Shown one piece after another: positions 46,683 to 59,705 of a stretch of 64,000 nucleotides of DNA. Numbering within the stretch: the stretch's first letter is position 1; every line of letters starts with the position of its first letter. Under the pieces are notes generated by a model that had not been told where the DNA came from, made no database searches, and saw only the letters and a list, made by a program, of their open reading frames with translations. The DNA comes from Brachyhypopomus gauderio (lineage: Eukaryota; Chordata; Actinopteri; Gymnotiformes; Hypopomidae): positions 4,050,201 to 4,114,200 of the forward strand of contig NC_135225.1 of assembly GCF_052324685.1 (NCBI RefSeq), read 5' to 3'. Position numbers and translations under genes: made by a program.

Positions 46683-47555
46683 TGTCACGGTGAGGCGGTC
46701 CCCTACCGGCCGCCTCTGTCCACAGCAGCTGTTGTTGTTGTTGTTGTGTGACGTCATGTGCGTCCCTCAGGTGGGCGGAGCCCGTGATCCGTCTCACCTG
46801 AGGGTCGTTTGTTTGCCTATATATGTCTTGTCTTTGTACCAGTTGACCGCTGGTCATTATATCCTTAATTTGGAGATATTGCACAGGTTTTAGGTTTGCA
46901 CACTTTCTATTAAACCATCCTTTTTCTACGGAGCCCGTAAGGTGACATCATGTAAAAAATAAAATAACGCGTGGCCACGACTTACTAACGCGTGCGAACG
47001 CCTTACTAACGCGTGGCCACGACTTACTAACGCGTGCGAACGAGATATTTAAGGCATGGGAACGAGATAATTAACGCGTGGGAACGAGATACTAATGTCG
47101 CCTTTCACGCGCGACAACAAAGTAAATTTTTTCACAGCAAAACAAGCAGATCCCAGGGTTGTTTGTGAACTGACTGCCAAGGAGGGGATGTACACTAACT
47201 GACTGCCCAAGGAAGATAAACCTGGCTTTATATAAAGTAATACTTAATTATCTCGTTCGCACGCGTTAATTATCTCGTTCGCACGCGTTAATTATCTCGT
47301 TCGCACGCGTTAGTAAGGCGTTCGCACGCGTTAGTAAGTCGTGGCCACGCGTTAGTAAGGCGTTCGCACGCGTTAGTAAGTCGTTCGCACGCGTTAGTAA
47401 GTTGTGGCCACGCGTTAGTAAGGCGTTCGCACGCGTTAGTAAGTCGTGGCCACGCGTTATTATTTTTTTACATGATGTCACTTTACGGGCTCCGTATTTT
47501 TCCCTGAGACTTGGCGTGATCGCTTCCTTTTTGTTGCTCACCCCCGCCCGTCACA
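46683..47555 (+). mobile_element. Solo LTR interrupted by a nested inverted-repeat element
   Basis: TGTCACGGTGAGG...CCCGTCACA flanked by atagc on both sides (46678-46682 and 47556-47560), the 5-bp duplication expected of an LTR retrotransposon. Without the nested insert and its duplication the LTR is about 297 bp. It has no internal element, so recombination between two LTRs probably removed it. Orientation is uncertain; ctattaaacc near 46910 may be its poly(A) region. Confidence 0.75.
46927..47496. mobile_element. CpG-rich MITE with long, internally repeated TIRs
   Basis: 570 bp starting TACGGAGCCCGTAA and ending with its complement, flanked by tttttc on both sides (46921-46926 and 47497-47502). 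Both arms are made of units of about 20 bases around ACGCGT, such as ttactaacgcgtgcgaacgc and a variant with gtggccacgac; the left arm is about 170 bp and the right about 250 bp. The middle (about 47110-47240) is unique. The TA-start and 6-bp duplication recall IS3EU-type transposons, a tentative link. No transposase is encoded. Confidence 0.78.
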
Positions 47556-48329
47556 ATAGCATAAGTATAAATGTTAATTTAACTTATCTTTTTGTTTTTA
47601 ATATTTCAATTTCAATCCTAATAAATTATGTAAAAGGTTTACTATATTTCTGTGTATGAAAGGTGCTATATAAGCCTTGCCAAGACATTTCTGCAGAAAT
47701 CTACACCAATGGACTATGGTGCATTCACTTTACATTTTAGGCACAGAGAACAATTATATTCAGAATAACACAGTTATGGCAAAGCTTACTAACTCACATG
47801 TTACCAACAAACATTAGTTTAATGTTTATTTTTAATAAGTTCTAGGTTTAAGAATCAGTCACATTACAAGAATTACATAGGTTAGTTTTAAGTTGTCCAT
47901 TCCTGACACAAGCTATAAGACTGTAAAACAGATGGAAATATTTGCACTTTCACAGAAGGGAGCTTGCATGTTTTGTGTTAAATTGACAGAAACCAAACAA
48001 GCATTTTGTAAGTTGGAACATTGTAATTTGAACATTGTAACATGACTTTTTAGCTCTCATTTCACCCAGTGGTATATGTGTGATAGCAAATTATCAGCAC
48101 GCAGTTCATGACTAGACAGTGTTGTGCTCGCTGTGGCCATTTTAGTTATATCCACTATTAGTATAATCGACATTGATTGTAGTCTCCACACCAGGTGCCA
48201 CAAGTTCCTCAAGTATGTCTGGTTACCCAGACTTTGGTCCTAGATTTGGTCCTAAAGGTATATGGCTACTTGCAATAGATTCCCTTACTTTTCTGTTGAC
48301 AGAAAACCTTGTCTTATGTTTAAGACTGG

Positions 48330-48513
48330 GGCAGTCATGGCCTAGTGGTAGGGAACTGGTCTTATGACTGGAGGATCGTGGGTTCGATTTCCAGACCTGA
48401 GGCCATGACTGAGATGCCCTTGAGCAAGGCACCTAACCCCAACTGCTCCCCGGGTGCCGGGCTAGGGCTGCCCACCGCTCTGGGCACGTGTGATCCACAG
48501 CCCCCTAGTAATC

Positions 48514-48552
<39 letters not shown>

Positions 48553-48638
48553 CTAACTGCACAGATGGGTTAAAAGCGGAGGACAAATTTCGATTGTGGT
48601 GTAAAAAATCAAAATTGACAAAATATGGCACATTTACA
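48330..48638 (+). mobile_element. tRNA-derived SINE, intact copy
   Basis: It starts ggcagtcatggcctagtgg and has a Pol III A box (tggcctagtgg, 48338-48348) and B box (ggttcgatttc, about 48381-48391), a body with cttgagcaaggcacctaacc, an internal (TG)n run and an A/T-rich 3' tail. Its 11-bp target duplication, tttaagactgg, is at 48319-48329 and 48639-48649. The (TG)n lies inside the body and makes this copy longer than the one at 20487. Confidence 0.88.
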
Positions 48639-51397
48639 TTTAAGACTGGCTCGGGACACTTGAATTTATGTATTGCAAACTGAAGATGCAAAAAAATGTC
48701 CTTGTCAGACTTATTTGAAAATAAGATCATCCTAGTAAACATAATAAATTATATATATATGCTTTGTTTTTTATATCATAAGCTAGGTGGTTGGTAGGGT
48801 CTATCAAAAAGGAAGGCATTGAATTATAGTGAGTCTATTGCCCTAGATTGTTGACTGTGGGATTTGTACTGGTTTTGACATAATTTAAGCATATATTTGT
48901 GTGTGGTCATTATATAAGCAATAAAGTTTATTACTGTTGTGTTTGGTTCTTGGTTGCAAAATACAATCTGCACAATACATAAGAGAAATTTCTGAACAAA
49001 GTTTATTAATAGCAAGTTCTATTTGTAGAGATTTTACTAAATTGAATTAAAGTCATATAATCATAATTTTTTGTTGTTTCTGTCATTGTAACAAACCAGT
49101 CATCCATGACTAAGATTACAGGTATTAGAGCTTGTTTTCCTGTATCTGTTGACCGTAGTCAGTAGTGGGGGGAAAGTGGATTTAGAGTTACGTCATTCTT
49201 CCAGTTACCCAGAAACATTTAACCAGGTGCCAGGAAACTTATCCTTGACTTACAAGTGGATAGTAAGAAAAATGTAGTGGACGGAAAGGCCATGATGACT
49301 GGATCATGGATGGACAACCTTAGAAAAGATGTTAATGTAAGTTACTCAAAGAAAGTACTTTTAGCTTATAAAACTCACCACCAGGCACTTGGTCCTGATC
49401 ACATTCTCAGTGCATGCACCCAAATGCGCAGTAAGCATCATTCATTATTCATAGGCAGGAAGACCATAAAAGAATGGGAGACACTTTTAGTCTACCTTTT
49501 AAATGGACACTAAGTACACATAACTAGTGGCTAATATATGAGCTTTGCCTGCTGTGCCAGTTTTTGACCGGCCACAATTTCTTCTCCTTTAGCATTTCTT
49601 GGTCTAAATTCAGCTTGGCAACAAAGGAACTGTTTGTGGTATCTTAGCATACATGTCACCGTGGTTCAAAAAGTGTTGAAAGTCTAATAAAGGTTTGACT
49701 AATTCCGATCATTTTCTAATTGCTTGACTAATTCAGTTACTTTTATATCTTCAATGTGCACTTTGGGGAATAAATGCATCATCATTTCTGGGAGTTGTTC
49801 ATAGCTCACAAGCTGAGTGACATTGTGACATCGCACTATTAACCTGAGACACACCATATGTCTATATATCTAAAAGTGCCGTTTAGATGTAATGCACACA
49901 TGAAGCAATACAAACTTTTAAATAGTTCAAATTCAGTTAAAATGTGGAAAAAACTGTTATCTAGGTTCTGTTAAAAATGACTTTATGCATTTCATTATAT
50001 TATTTATATTTGTAAATAGCAGCTTAGTTGATTTAATTTGAAGAGTTTTATGCCCCACTTTTTCATGTTGCATTTGGATATGTTGTAAACTGGAAGACTG
50101 AGCTTGTAAAGAAATCTAAAATGTCCTTGTCTGCTCAAATTTAATTTCTTCAAAGATTGTTTATGCCAAAAGGTTCCTGCAAACATCAAACCTAGGATGA
50201 TAAAGTTATAGTTTTATACACTATGAAAAGGGACAAAGAGTGTTTTTAGATTGATTACTGATACAATTGCAAACAAATAAAATATTCTGCATACGTTTCC
50301 TTACTAAGACCATTTCTTTAAAAAGGACATTTATGAATTTCAGAATTTGTGGAATTTCATACTTAAAGTGCTGTATGAATCATATTTTAGCCTGTTCTTG
50401 TCTGAGTATGAATTTCATCTGTCAGGTTCTGCAGTGATGATCCTGGCATAATGGATTAAAATATGTTTTAATTTTTGGGAGGCATGTGTGAAAGAAGGCA
50501 TCAAAAATATGAAAAGTGACTGTCATTTGATTTGGTAATACCTGCACAGTTATTGTTTAACATTCCCCGGGGGAAGGGCACGTCTCAGGTGCGGTTATGT
50601 TAGGTTGCATATTTAGGCTTACTGTGCACGCACACCCTTCTTACTCATAGAGTAGAATGCCATTGTTTACTTTGTAAAATGAAAAACCTGCCATATTGCC
50701 CTATACTGCAAATGGATTTTCTTCGCATATCGATAATGGAGAACTAAAGTAAGATGATATTAACCTGCCTAAAATCATTAATATATGCAATGCAAAATCT
50801 CATAAACATGTTGGCTCAAAACCTAGCAGAAAAAATTCAGGATTTGACCCATTGCTTAATTTAGTACTTTAGTAAATATTAAAGTGACTTTTACAAGAAC
50901 TTTTTTGCAGCTGTTGCTTCAGGTTGTAATAAGTATTCGTTCCTGCAAAGTGCGTGTGCAGTAGCTGTCCCAGTGGTGCTGCAGACACACTTACTCTAGA
51001 CTGCAGCTGCCTCCCGTCACATGGTGCTGTACACACCCACAACAACACGGCCACACCCACATTACTGCAGACACACCCAGATCACCCCCCCCCCCCCCCA
51101 CTGCAGAGTCAGTGTGTCAACAGAGCTGTGAAGTGATGCTGGTAGCAAGTGCAGCAGCAGATTTTCACATACGCACACACACACACATACACACACACAC
51201 AAGTCACTGCAGCACCCAAGAAACAGGATATACTACAAAGCAGGAGTGCTGAGTGATCAGGGCTAAAAATAGCAGACAGAGATGTAGGTAGGAGCATGCG
51301 ACTAAGACAGAGAGACCTGAAAAGAGAGAAACAGCGAAAGGTGCCAAAAGAGAGAGAGGGAGTGAGAGAATGAGAAAGAAAATGTGATGATGCCCAC

Positions 51398-51449
51398 CCG
51401 TAGCTGGCCCATGCCAGTTAGGGAACGCCAGATGAAAACAGTCACACAT
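51398..51449 (-). CDS. ahnak2: AHNAK2 coding exon 1 (start codon exon)
   Basis: This short exon encodes MCDCFHLAFPNWHGPAT plus one base of a Gly codon and ends at a GT donor (gtgggc). The start ATG has an A at -3. As I remember it, mammalian AHNAK2 also begins MCDCFH followed by a Pro/Trp/Gly-rich stretch, which is why I assign it although it lies 8.6 kb from the next exon. Exon phase 1 fits the next exon exactly. The paired cysteines at positions 2 and 4 could be lipidated, but that is inference. 5' UTR and promoter should lie above 51450; I see no clear TATA box there. Confidence 0.85.
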
Positions 51450-52847
51450 AGTGGCTGTCCTCTAGAGATCCTTTGATGGGTGTCCAATGAGGTCGTGTCC
51501 CAAAATATGCTGCTCCGGCACACGCAGCGTCTGTCCACTCCCCCTGGAGCTGCCGAACTCACAGGCTCCTCTTCCCTGTTAGACGCAGACAGAGGCACAC
51601 AGAGGGAGAACGGGAGAGCAGACGGTCTCTGGCAGAAGCAAGTTTAGTTAGCAATATTTTGCTGCATCCACAATAGTTAGAAGTGCACTGAAGGAGTGAT
51701 GCTGTCCTCTCGGTGCCTGTGAAGTAAACACAGGCTTCCATGCAGCACGCAAAACAGATTATAGGGGTGTAGGGAGAGGGGAGGTCTTGCTGTTGGGGGG
51801 GGGGAGTGGGAGTGGTTTGACTGTCCAGCTCCATTTCAGCCCCTCCCTCATTCCTCTTGAACTCCACCCTCCTCATTGATTAGACCAACCAGGGAAAGGA
51901 CATTTAGGACAATTTACCAGCCGATTTGTCTAGGACTTCAGAAAAACATTCTCTCTCTCTCTCTCTTTTTTTTTCAAAGCATCCAGATGGGGTGCATAAT
52001 TGAATTTGGCATCGCACCATACAACGTTTCATACGTCTAGGACAGGAAGAGAAGAATGAAGGATGCTGCCCATCAGGAGACTAAAATGGCATGAGCATGA
52101 AAGGTAATGACGGAAGCAAGACCTGGAAACTCTGTGCTGGAGCTATATAGCATTTCAAAGGTTCCGCGGCTTGTCATTGCATTTAGTTAAAATGCTATGA
52201 TAAAGTCAGTCTGTCGGGCTCATTTCATTTGAGCATGGGCTAAGATGGCCACAAAGGCTAAATGATTTAGGATTCAGGCCAAATAATAAAAGTGACCTCA
52301 CCAAAGAGTAGACAATGACGTCAGCTTCAGTCCAGCATTCTGCTTCTACACAGATGCAGTAATAACGCACCTGCTTTGGTCCATTACAGAATTTGCAGCA
52401 GTTTTATGAATTGCATATTTACTTCTATACATAGTCATCTAATGGATAAAATATGTATAATATATATATATACATACATGCTGTGTTTTTTGTATTACAA
52501 CCCATATAGCCCATTATAGCCCACAACGTATACAAACAATATCTTCGTTATATTTAGTATTAAGCATTATTTGGTAAAAGGTTCGGCCACTGATCAAAAC
52601 ATTCTAGGGTGTATCATTACAGGCTGCACGAGGACACGAGTGTAGGCTCTGACCTTCAATGTCTGTCCTCAAACAAACAACATTTGCGTTCATTTCTGCA
52701 TTTATCCATTTAACTTTGAAGTGTAATCAAGACACAAAACAGATTATTATCATACTAGTGAAATAAATATTAGGGAAATGTATTAAACATTAACTGACGC
52801 AAGTAGGCAGGCAGGCAACTAGATATATAGACAGACAGACATAAATA

Positions 52848-53027
52848 ATGGATGGATAGATGGATGGATGGATGGATGGATGGATGGATGGATGGATGGA
52901 TGGACGGACAGACAGACCGGTTTTGTCATTGGTAGGCAGGCAGACAGATAGACAGACAGATAGATGAATGGATGGATGGATGGATGGATGGATGGATGGA
53001 TAGACATACAGACAGATAGACAGACAT
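52848..53027. repeat. (GATG)n/(GACA)n array, duplicated block
   Basis: Two GATG arrays (about 52848-52907 and 52966-53001), each bordered by GACA/GATA runs and preceded by taggcaggcag. The phrase ggttttgtcattg follows each array, so a block of about 125 bp has been duplicated. Confidence 0.85.
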
Positions 53028-53546
53028 CATAGTGGAGTCCTAAGGTTTTGTCATTGACAGGCCTTGTAAATTTGTTTTGTATATTCAACAGTCCGTCAGT
53101 CTGGTCCGTTCCACTTGTCTCTGCATTACAGTCAGGGAGTGGCAAGATGATACTGCATTAGCCTCTGGCTCTGGCCCAAGAAAAAAGTCCACACTAAAAT
53201 CCATTTAGGTAATCGAGAAAAACAAGAGGCTGCACCTTTGCCACCGTCTTGCCTCTAACTGCCACATACGCCGAGATCTACCGCTAAGATTTATTGTTTA
53301 CACCTGTGTAGAAAGTGTTTAGATATGTGAAAGACTAAACCTTAATTTGGGTGACCATAGAAAACTAAATAACAAGACTGCTTAAATTCTATATTACTAA
53401 CATTTAGTAATATTTAGTATTACAGCAGCAAAAAAGTGTCAAACACATGTGCATATGCACACTTTCATTAGCATCCACATTTACCTATATCAGAACAAGT
53501 TACAGTATGGTGTGTGTACATATATACAGAAAGTGTTTGTGTATGC

Positions 53547-53652
<106 letters not shown>

Positions 53653-54419
53653 TGAAGTACATAAAGTTTTCAGAAAAACACAGCAAAGAACGTTTCAGTC
53701 AGAAGTCTCTCATGAGCTGTGCAAGCAAATTTTGAATATCTCTACATCTCTTAGTAAAGTGCAGTTCAGTTACTCAGCTGGAATCTATCTATATAATCTA
53801 ATATATCTAATATCTCTATATAGTGCATTATATTTATATATATTATAACATATATACATATGATATGTATTGCACATCTGAAGCTCCTGAAAAGCACTAA
53901 ACAGATGTGCAACACAGTAAAGCACCTATTTCCAAAGTCTGTAGACACATGGGTCAATTAGGAATTGAGAAATCCTAATTAGCCAGAAGTAGTGACCTCA
54001 CTACAAATTCATGTCACAGTATGAATTATGAACTCTGCCTCTTTGTGGAACAATGTAACCTCTGTACCTCAGGATTGATATGAAAGAAAAACCAAAAAGA
54101 TGTATGAATCAGTTCACTGTTGTGTTTTTGGGTTGAACTCTGAGGATAAAGTCAACATGCCAGAAACACTTGGTTTTCCAGAGACAGACAAGAGAGTTGT
54201 TTGTCAAGCCACAGAAACATAAACAACATAAATCCATTAAGTGGAATTTATAAATTACACAGTATTTAAGGGGGTATATTGTATAAAACAAAATGTAGGC
54301 CTGTGTACCAAAACAATGTTGCCACTAGGTAATGGTAATGATTCCTGTAGGTTATTAGTAGTCTGGCTCAAGGTTATCTTGATCTATCTGTGCTGCTATC
54401 TAGGATGAATTCTGTGAAC

Positions 54420-54485
54420 AGATGCAAAGCACTTTGTAAGTTGCTCTGGATACGAGCTCCTGCTAAATGGCCTAGATGTAAATGT
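54420..54485 (+). repeat. Fish SINE/LINE2-type 3' tail remnant
   Basis: gtaagttgctctggatacga followed by ctcctgctaaatggc and gtaaatgta matches the much-repeated 3' end shared by fish SINEs and L2-type LINEs. The rest of the element is not visible. Confidence 0.55.
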
Positions 54486-57277
54486 ATTTGTTGTCATTGT
54501 AAGAAAGACCTCTCAAAGTATTTTTGTAATACAAAACACATATATGCATGTTTAAGTATATAAACAAACACAAATTTTCAAAGCATCAGTGTTCTCTATG
54601 AAGATCTAAAAGGGGTTATTCTGAGTTAATTAAGTAGTAGTTATTATTTAAATAAACAAATTAGGTATATATTAGGTATATGGAATTGATGAAGTATTAC
54701 TGTTCTATATCAATACATGAGAATATTAAAATTTACATATCAGTGATTTGGGATGAAAAGCACAATGTATATTTATTTTAAAGTCTTACATGTGGTTTTG
54801 TCATCAGACACAGTGTTTGTTTATTTGGCACTGTTCTCATAGGAAAGATTATTTTGCATAAACACTTAATGATTGCTACGTTAATTCCTGTCGTTAATTA
54901 TATTGTACATAATTAATTTTATAGCAACTTGAGTTGCATTAACTGGAAATAACTGAGGGATAGTATGACCTGATGAAAATATAGAGAGAGTGTGAGATTA
55001 CATTAGGCTTAAAAATAAATAGTAGGAAAGTACAATATAAATAATTACAGTATTTTGATGTCCCAGGTGTCTACAAGGACCTTGAGCACTACCTAAGTAG
55101 AACTAGTTTAGCATTGCTCAGTTTGCCCCTAAGCAAACCATTTCCACAGGAAAGAGTTCTCAAATTCAATTCTGGTGACCAGCAGTCTTGCACCAGCACA
55201 TGTGATCCAACTTATGAAGGGCTTTATAATTATTTGATGAGCTAGGTCAATTTGCTACGGATCTGTATTAAATCATGTATTTGGGATGACATAAGGATAT
55301 CTGACTCATGCCCCAGTTAGTTCAAAGACCCCAAATGAATCTTTCACTGAACCCTTTTTCATGTTTAATAGTGTACATCACATCCAAACAAGAATAATTC
55401 CAATCAAGAACAGGGTTGCATGTTGATACTATGTCTATTATTGATGACTGACACAGTAATGATGTACCTTCTCCTGTGATTTGGAAAAGTAAAAATAGAA
55501 AAATTAATATATCATACATCACATTTTTAAAATGTACCTTCTGAAAATAAGTAATTTAGATTTGTTTACATAGTACTTTTGCATGCTTCTTTCATAAAAA
55601 TATGAGGTTTGAATTCTCTCAGATAATTTTTGTTGGGGTAATAGGACACAACGCAGGGCACATGAAACCATTTTTCTCCTTCGTCTTCTAGAGGCTTCAG
55701 TCCTTGTTTGTGGTTTCTCATCTTTAGCTCAACTTACAGGTTTGTGTGTGGGGTTTAGGTCACAGAACTGAGATCACCCTTAAAAAAACATCTTCATTTT
55801 GTGGTGAGAGCCATTTTTGTGCAGAGCTGGAGGAATGCGTTAGATCATTATCCTGGGGAAAGATCCAATAACAATCCAATTTTAACCTCCAAGCAGAGGA
55901 CAACAATTTTTTTGCTGTAATGTTAGTTATTTGATAGTTTGTTGGTTGTTATTAGCATTTCAGGTTGTTATTTAGCATTTTATTTTTAAGTATTGTTTAG
56001 AATTGCATGTGTACATTTTTTAGGTTTTAGTTTTTTTAAGCCTGGAAAAGGCAATTGCAGTTTTTCCTTGTCCGTTTCAGGCACCTTTTCATAAGGATGC
56101 TATTCCAGTTGACATTGCTTCAAAAATACTTTGTCCTATGACAGCAGGCCACTCAAACTTCTACAAAACATTTTGACTAAACAGCATACAGTACTCACTC
56201 AGAGGTCACATTGTTACATACACACACTGTAAATGTCATTAAAAAATCACATGCACACAGATCAGCTATAACCTTACACGTTAACCTTCATTAGCTGAGA
56301 CCAGGACCATTTTCAGTTTAGCGCTAAAAATAAAGGCCTTCAGGAGGCTAGTTCAACCTGTCACGTCTAGGCATCAGTGAATGTGCTTGCTGCCTTTTCA
56401 GTCCTCCAGTGTAGACTCGACCTGTGACTGCCATGTTGACCCCTAAACAAAAATATAAACAATAGCACATCAAATAATCTACTTAGTTAGCTTTGCTGAT
56501 GAATATTGGATATCACAAATGCTACATGGATTCTATGCACAAATACATGATGCTTATACCAAAACATGAAAGCCAAATGCATGACAGTGGTCCTGTTAAC
56601 TATTACAGCATAATTTGGACAATATGCAAGCAATACTTGTTTCTTTCCTACACCCCATGCTGTTGCCCTTAGCAGAGATGGGTTTCATGCATAAGGGATC
56701 TTAATGTGGGAATGTGAACGCATTGATCATATTCAAAGACCAAAAAATCAAATAGATGTTGGCACGGATTTGTTTTCCAGCCTTGTTGGCTGTGCAGCCC
56801 ATGTGCATGAAAAAAATGTGTGCTGCACAGTAAGCTTATAAGTGCTTATAATGAGCTTTTTGTTGTGTACATAGCAACCATACAAATCAACGGTTAAGTG
56901 ACCTTTTTTGCAAGCTGAAAGTTATGTATGAGGTCTACCACTTGGTTGATGGTGCCTTAGAGTTCTAAGTACTTAACATTTAGTTCATGCAAGACATTAT
57001 TTTGACCTATTAAAATAAAGGTGAAGTGAAGGTTAGGCAGCCACAACATTTTAATCTAATTTACAAAATTTAAATTATTGCCTTCTGAAATAACCAATAA
57101 AAGGCAAGACTGAAATACTCTAAATCATACCAGTATACAAAACTAAACCAATTAAGAGAAAATCAAATACAAGGCTTAACAAAATCAAATACATTGATTA
57201 ACAGGTAAACATGAAACCTGAAACTGAACAGGAAACATGATCAATAGGCTGACAGTGTGCCTAAAACAAGATATAAG

Positions 57278-58188
57278 TGTAACACAAGGTTCCGACACCA
57301 GTACGTTGACGACACCACAGAAGAGCAGTAAGACAGATCAAATGTAGTTGAGGGTTTATTAAAACAAATACATCAGACTCATGGGAGGATTGGAGGGGTA
57401 GCTGCTCACCTACAGGGGCAACACTACAAACAGGGAGCACAGCAATCATACAACCTAGCTACAAAACCACTACAAAACCACCCAACCATTTGGTGTGAAC
57501 AGGGGTAAAACTATTACAGCTCATCAGAGATAAACCTCTGCAAAACCTGGACTAAGCCTGTGGTGAACAGCTAGACTCCTCACCCCAGCCAGTGGCCCCA
57601 ATGCACAAGCTTAAACCCCACTAATAAAATAGAATTACCTTTATTAGCTTTAAAAGAAGATCTAAAAGACGTACATCAAACACATGGCCGAATCCGAACT
57701 ACTGCCCATGCTAAGCCACTGGCTAGAATAATTGGTGGCGCACAGTGTCCCAGTACCGGTTGGCCACCCAGTCGGAGACAAACAAAAAACAACTGAACAC
57801 ACACACACACACAACCATACACCAAACCACACGTTGAAACGGCACCCACTCATACACTCTCCCAAATCTCAGCGAAACCCAACCACAAAGATCAAGCAAG
57901 TCACTGATAAATTAACCAGACCAGTCAAACAGCCTCAACACACAACCACACCAATGATACCTCACACACCTACCACAGACACTCCAAAAAGAAATCAACC
58001 TGCATGCCACCAACCTTACCCCCTGCACAAAGGAGACCAAGAAAACCCTCCTCAGCACCTCCAACTTCCTGCTTTTATAGGTGAGCAATCATCTCAAACT
58101 GGGCACTTCCTGTCACTCAGCGCCACAGCTCCCCTATTGTCCCAGCCCAGGCATTACACCCACCCTGAACACAGTCCATTCTGTTACA
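57278..58188 (-). repeat. 3' LTR of the gypsy element
   Basis: 911 bp bounded by TGTAAC...GTTACA, a short inverted repeat typical of LTR ends. A pyrimidine run (polypurine tract on the coding strand) follows at 58189-58205. Confidence 0.88.
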
Positions 58189-58227
58189 TCCCCCTCCACT
58201 TTTCCACAGCCTGTCCTCAGGCTGACC

Positions 58228-58803
58228 TCAAGCATCCCCATATCTTCCTGGTGGGATGCCTTTGGTAGTCCGATGTGACCGACGGGGTCCCCCAGCATCA
58301 GGGGCCGCCCCATCCTCTATGGACGGTTGGGCAGGGGGAATGCAGGTTGTCAGAGGTGGTAGAAACCAGGTCGGTGGGAACAACCAAGGGTTTGAGGGCC
58401 CAGCCTCACTGGCAGCTTGGGTTAAGGGTCCAGATCCATCTGTGGCTGCCGCCGCTTCTTCCCCAGGAGCCTGTAAAGACAGAGGACATGGCCGCAGCAA
58501 CTTCCTATGCAAAACCCTTTCTTTCCCACTTCCCTTTTCAGGCTTAACAACATAAACAGGTATGTCAAGGTTCGGTTGTTTAATCACCACATAGGGCGTA
58601 CTGCTCCAGAAATTAGCCAATTTGCCCTGTCCCTTAGGACCAACATTTCGGACCAACACCCGTTCTCCCACCATTAAAGGACCCAAAAGACCCCGATTGT
58701 CATGTTGCTTCTTTTGATGTTGCCCTGCCCTGCCCGTCAACTCCCCAGCTCTCCTGTAGGCATAATGTAGGCGCTCATGGTGTCTTCTCACCCACTCCTC
58801 CAC
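58228..58803 (-). pseudogene. Gypsy integrase, C-terminal domain
   Basis: It begins EEWVRRHHERLHYAYRRAGE and contains the GPY/F-like module (VGERVLVRNVGPKGQGKLA, NFWSSTPYVVIKQ), then VYVVKPEKGSGKERVLHRKL and a Pro-rich tail ending just before the polypurine tract. No chromodomain is seen. One frame change separates it from the core. Confidence 0.82.
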
Positions 58804-59077
58804 AGTACTGTTCCTCCACAGGGTGTCCCAGCATCACATCCAAGGGGATCCTGACATGCCGGCCAAACATGAGATAGGATGGTGTATACCCTGTGGAACT
58901 ATGGACAGTGTTATTATAGGCATGCAGCATTTCGGGTAAGTAATCAGCCCACCTTTGTTTCTTTTCATCCACCAGGGTTCCCAACATTCCAAGTAGGGTC
59001 CGGTTGAAGCGCTCGGTGAGGCCATTACCCTCAGGATGGTAGGGAGTGGTATGACTCTTTACAGCCATATAGTTCAC
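58775..59077 (-). pseudogene. Gypsy integrase, second part of core
   Basis: PYHPEGNGLTERFNRTLLGM carries the third catalytic acid (Glu of the DDE triad); then HAYNNTVHSSTGYTPSYLMF and GRHVRIPLD, typical of the end of a gypsy integrase core. It is out of frame with both neighbours. Confidence 0.85.
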
Positions 59078-59705
59078 AGAGCTGCTTTACTACTGCCGCC
59101 TCAAAGTTTGGACCCTGGTCTGAATGGAACAAGGATGGACAACCAAAGTACTGTATGACCTGCTGCCACATAACCCTCACTGTGGTGGCCGCCGTTTGAT
59201 CGGTCAGCACCATAATATTTTGGAAGCCTCCGACGGCAGCTTCAAGAGACAAAAAGTCCATTGTGACCAGTTCGAGAGGGTAAGAAGCAGCAACAGGGGT
59301 CAACCCAACAGCTGAAGTGCCCGGCCTTTTCCTAAGGGTGCACTGTGGACATTCCGCACACCATTTCTGAACGTCAATAGCCATGTGTGGCCAATAGTAA
59401 TTTGTCTGCAGCATTTTCAAGGTTTTTTCAGTAGCGAAATGGCCCATCTTGTCATGGCAACAAGTAAATGCCTCCTTCTGAAGACTTTGAGGGAGGAGGA
59501 GCTGGTACCGTGGCATATTAGTGTTTGGGTCTTGGGTGCAGCGATATAGCACCCCCTCTTGAAGCTGCAAACAGGCATCTCCTTCAACAGCCTCAGTACA
59601 TTGGGAGCTTCCCTTTGTCGTTCGTCCCACAGCAACGGTCTCCTCCTCTGGAAGACATGCAATACGCGAGAGATTACAGAGTCCTGCTGCTGCACTTCTG
59701 CCCAC
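59077..59705 (-). pseudogene. Gypsy integrase, zinc-binding domain and first part of core
   Basis: The H-H-C-C domain reads HDKMGHFATEKTL then CAECPQC; the core starts at LVTMDFLSL and reaches HSDQGPNFEAAV with the second catalytic Asp. The frame runs out near 59065 at an A-run, where the following piece takes over. Real coding probably begins near 59580; the part above that is out of register with the polymerase. Confidence 0.85.

Larger units (their letters stand above)
42757..51397 (-). other. ahnak2: ahnak2 intron 1
   Basis: An 8.6-kb intron between the tiny first coding exon and exon 2. It holds a (TG)n microsatellite at 44980-45032, a solo LTR with a nested inverted-repeat element at 46683-47555 and a SINE at 48330-48638. 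Otherwise it is AT-rich, and I see no further coding sequence apart from one doubtful exon-like stretch near 43045-43115. Confidence 0.7.

Noticed and set aside
46927..47496. Regular short repeats that might suggest a CRISPR array
   Set aside because: Units are contiguous without unique spacers and form two inverted arms with a target duplication, in vertebrate DNA. It is a transposable element.
47266..47541. 91-codon minus-strand frame made of LLTRAN/LLTRGH units
   Set aside because: It is a translation of the 20-base units of the MITE arm and has no independent coding evidence.
48330..48400. tRNA gene, suggested by A and B boxes
   Set aside because: The boxes belong to the head of a SINE with an 11-bp target duplication; no full cloverleaf with anticodon arm fits.
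51302..51598. 98-codon minus-strand frame overlapping the ahnak2 first exon
   Set aside because: It is in another frame from the MCDCFH start, which alone matches AHNAK2 and splices in phase.
57732..58268. 178-codon plus-strand Thr/Pro/His-rich frame
   Set aside because: It runs through the gypsy LTR in the antisense direction and has no family resemblance.
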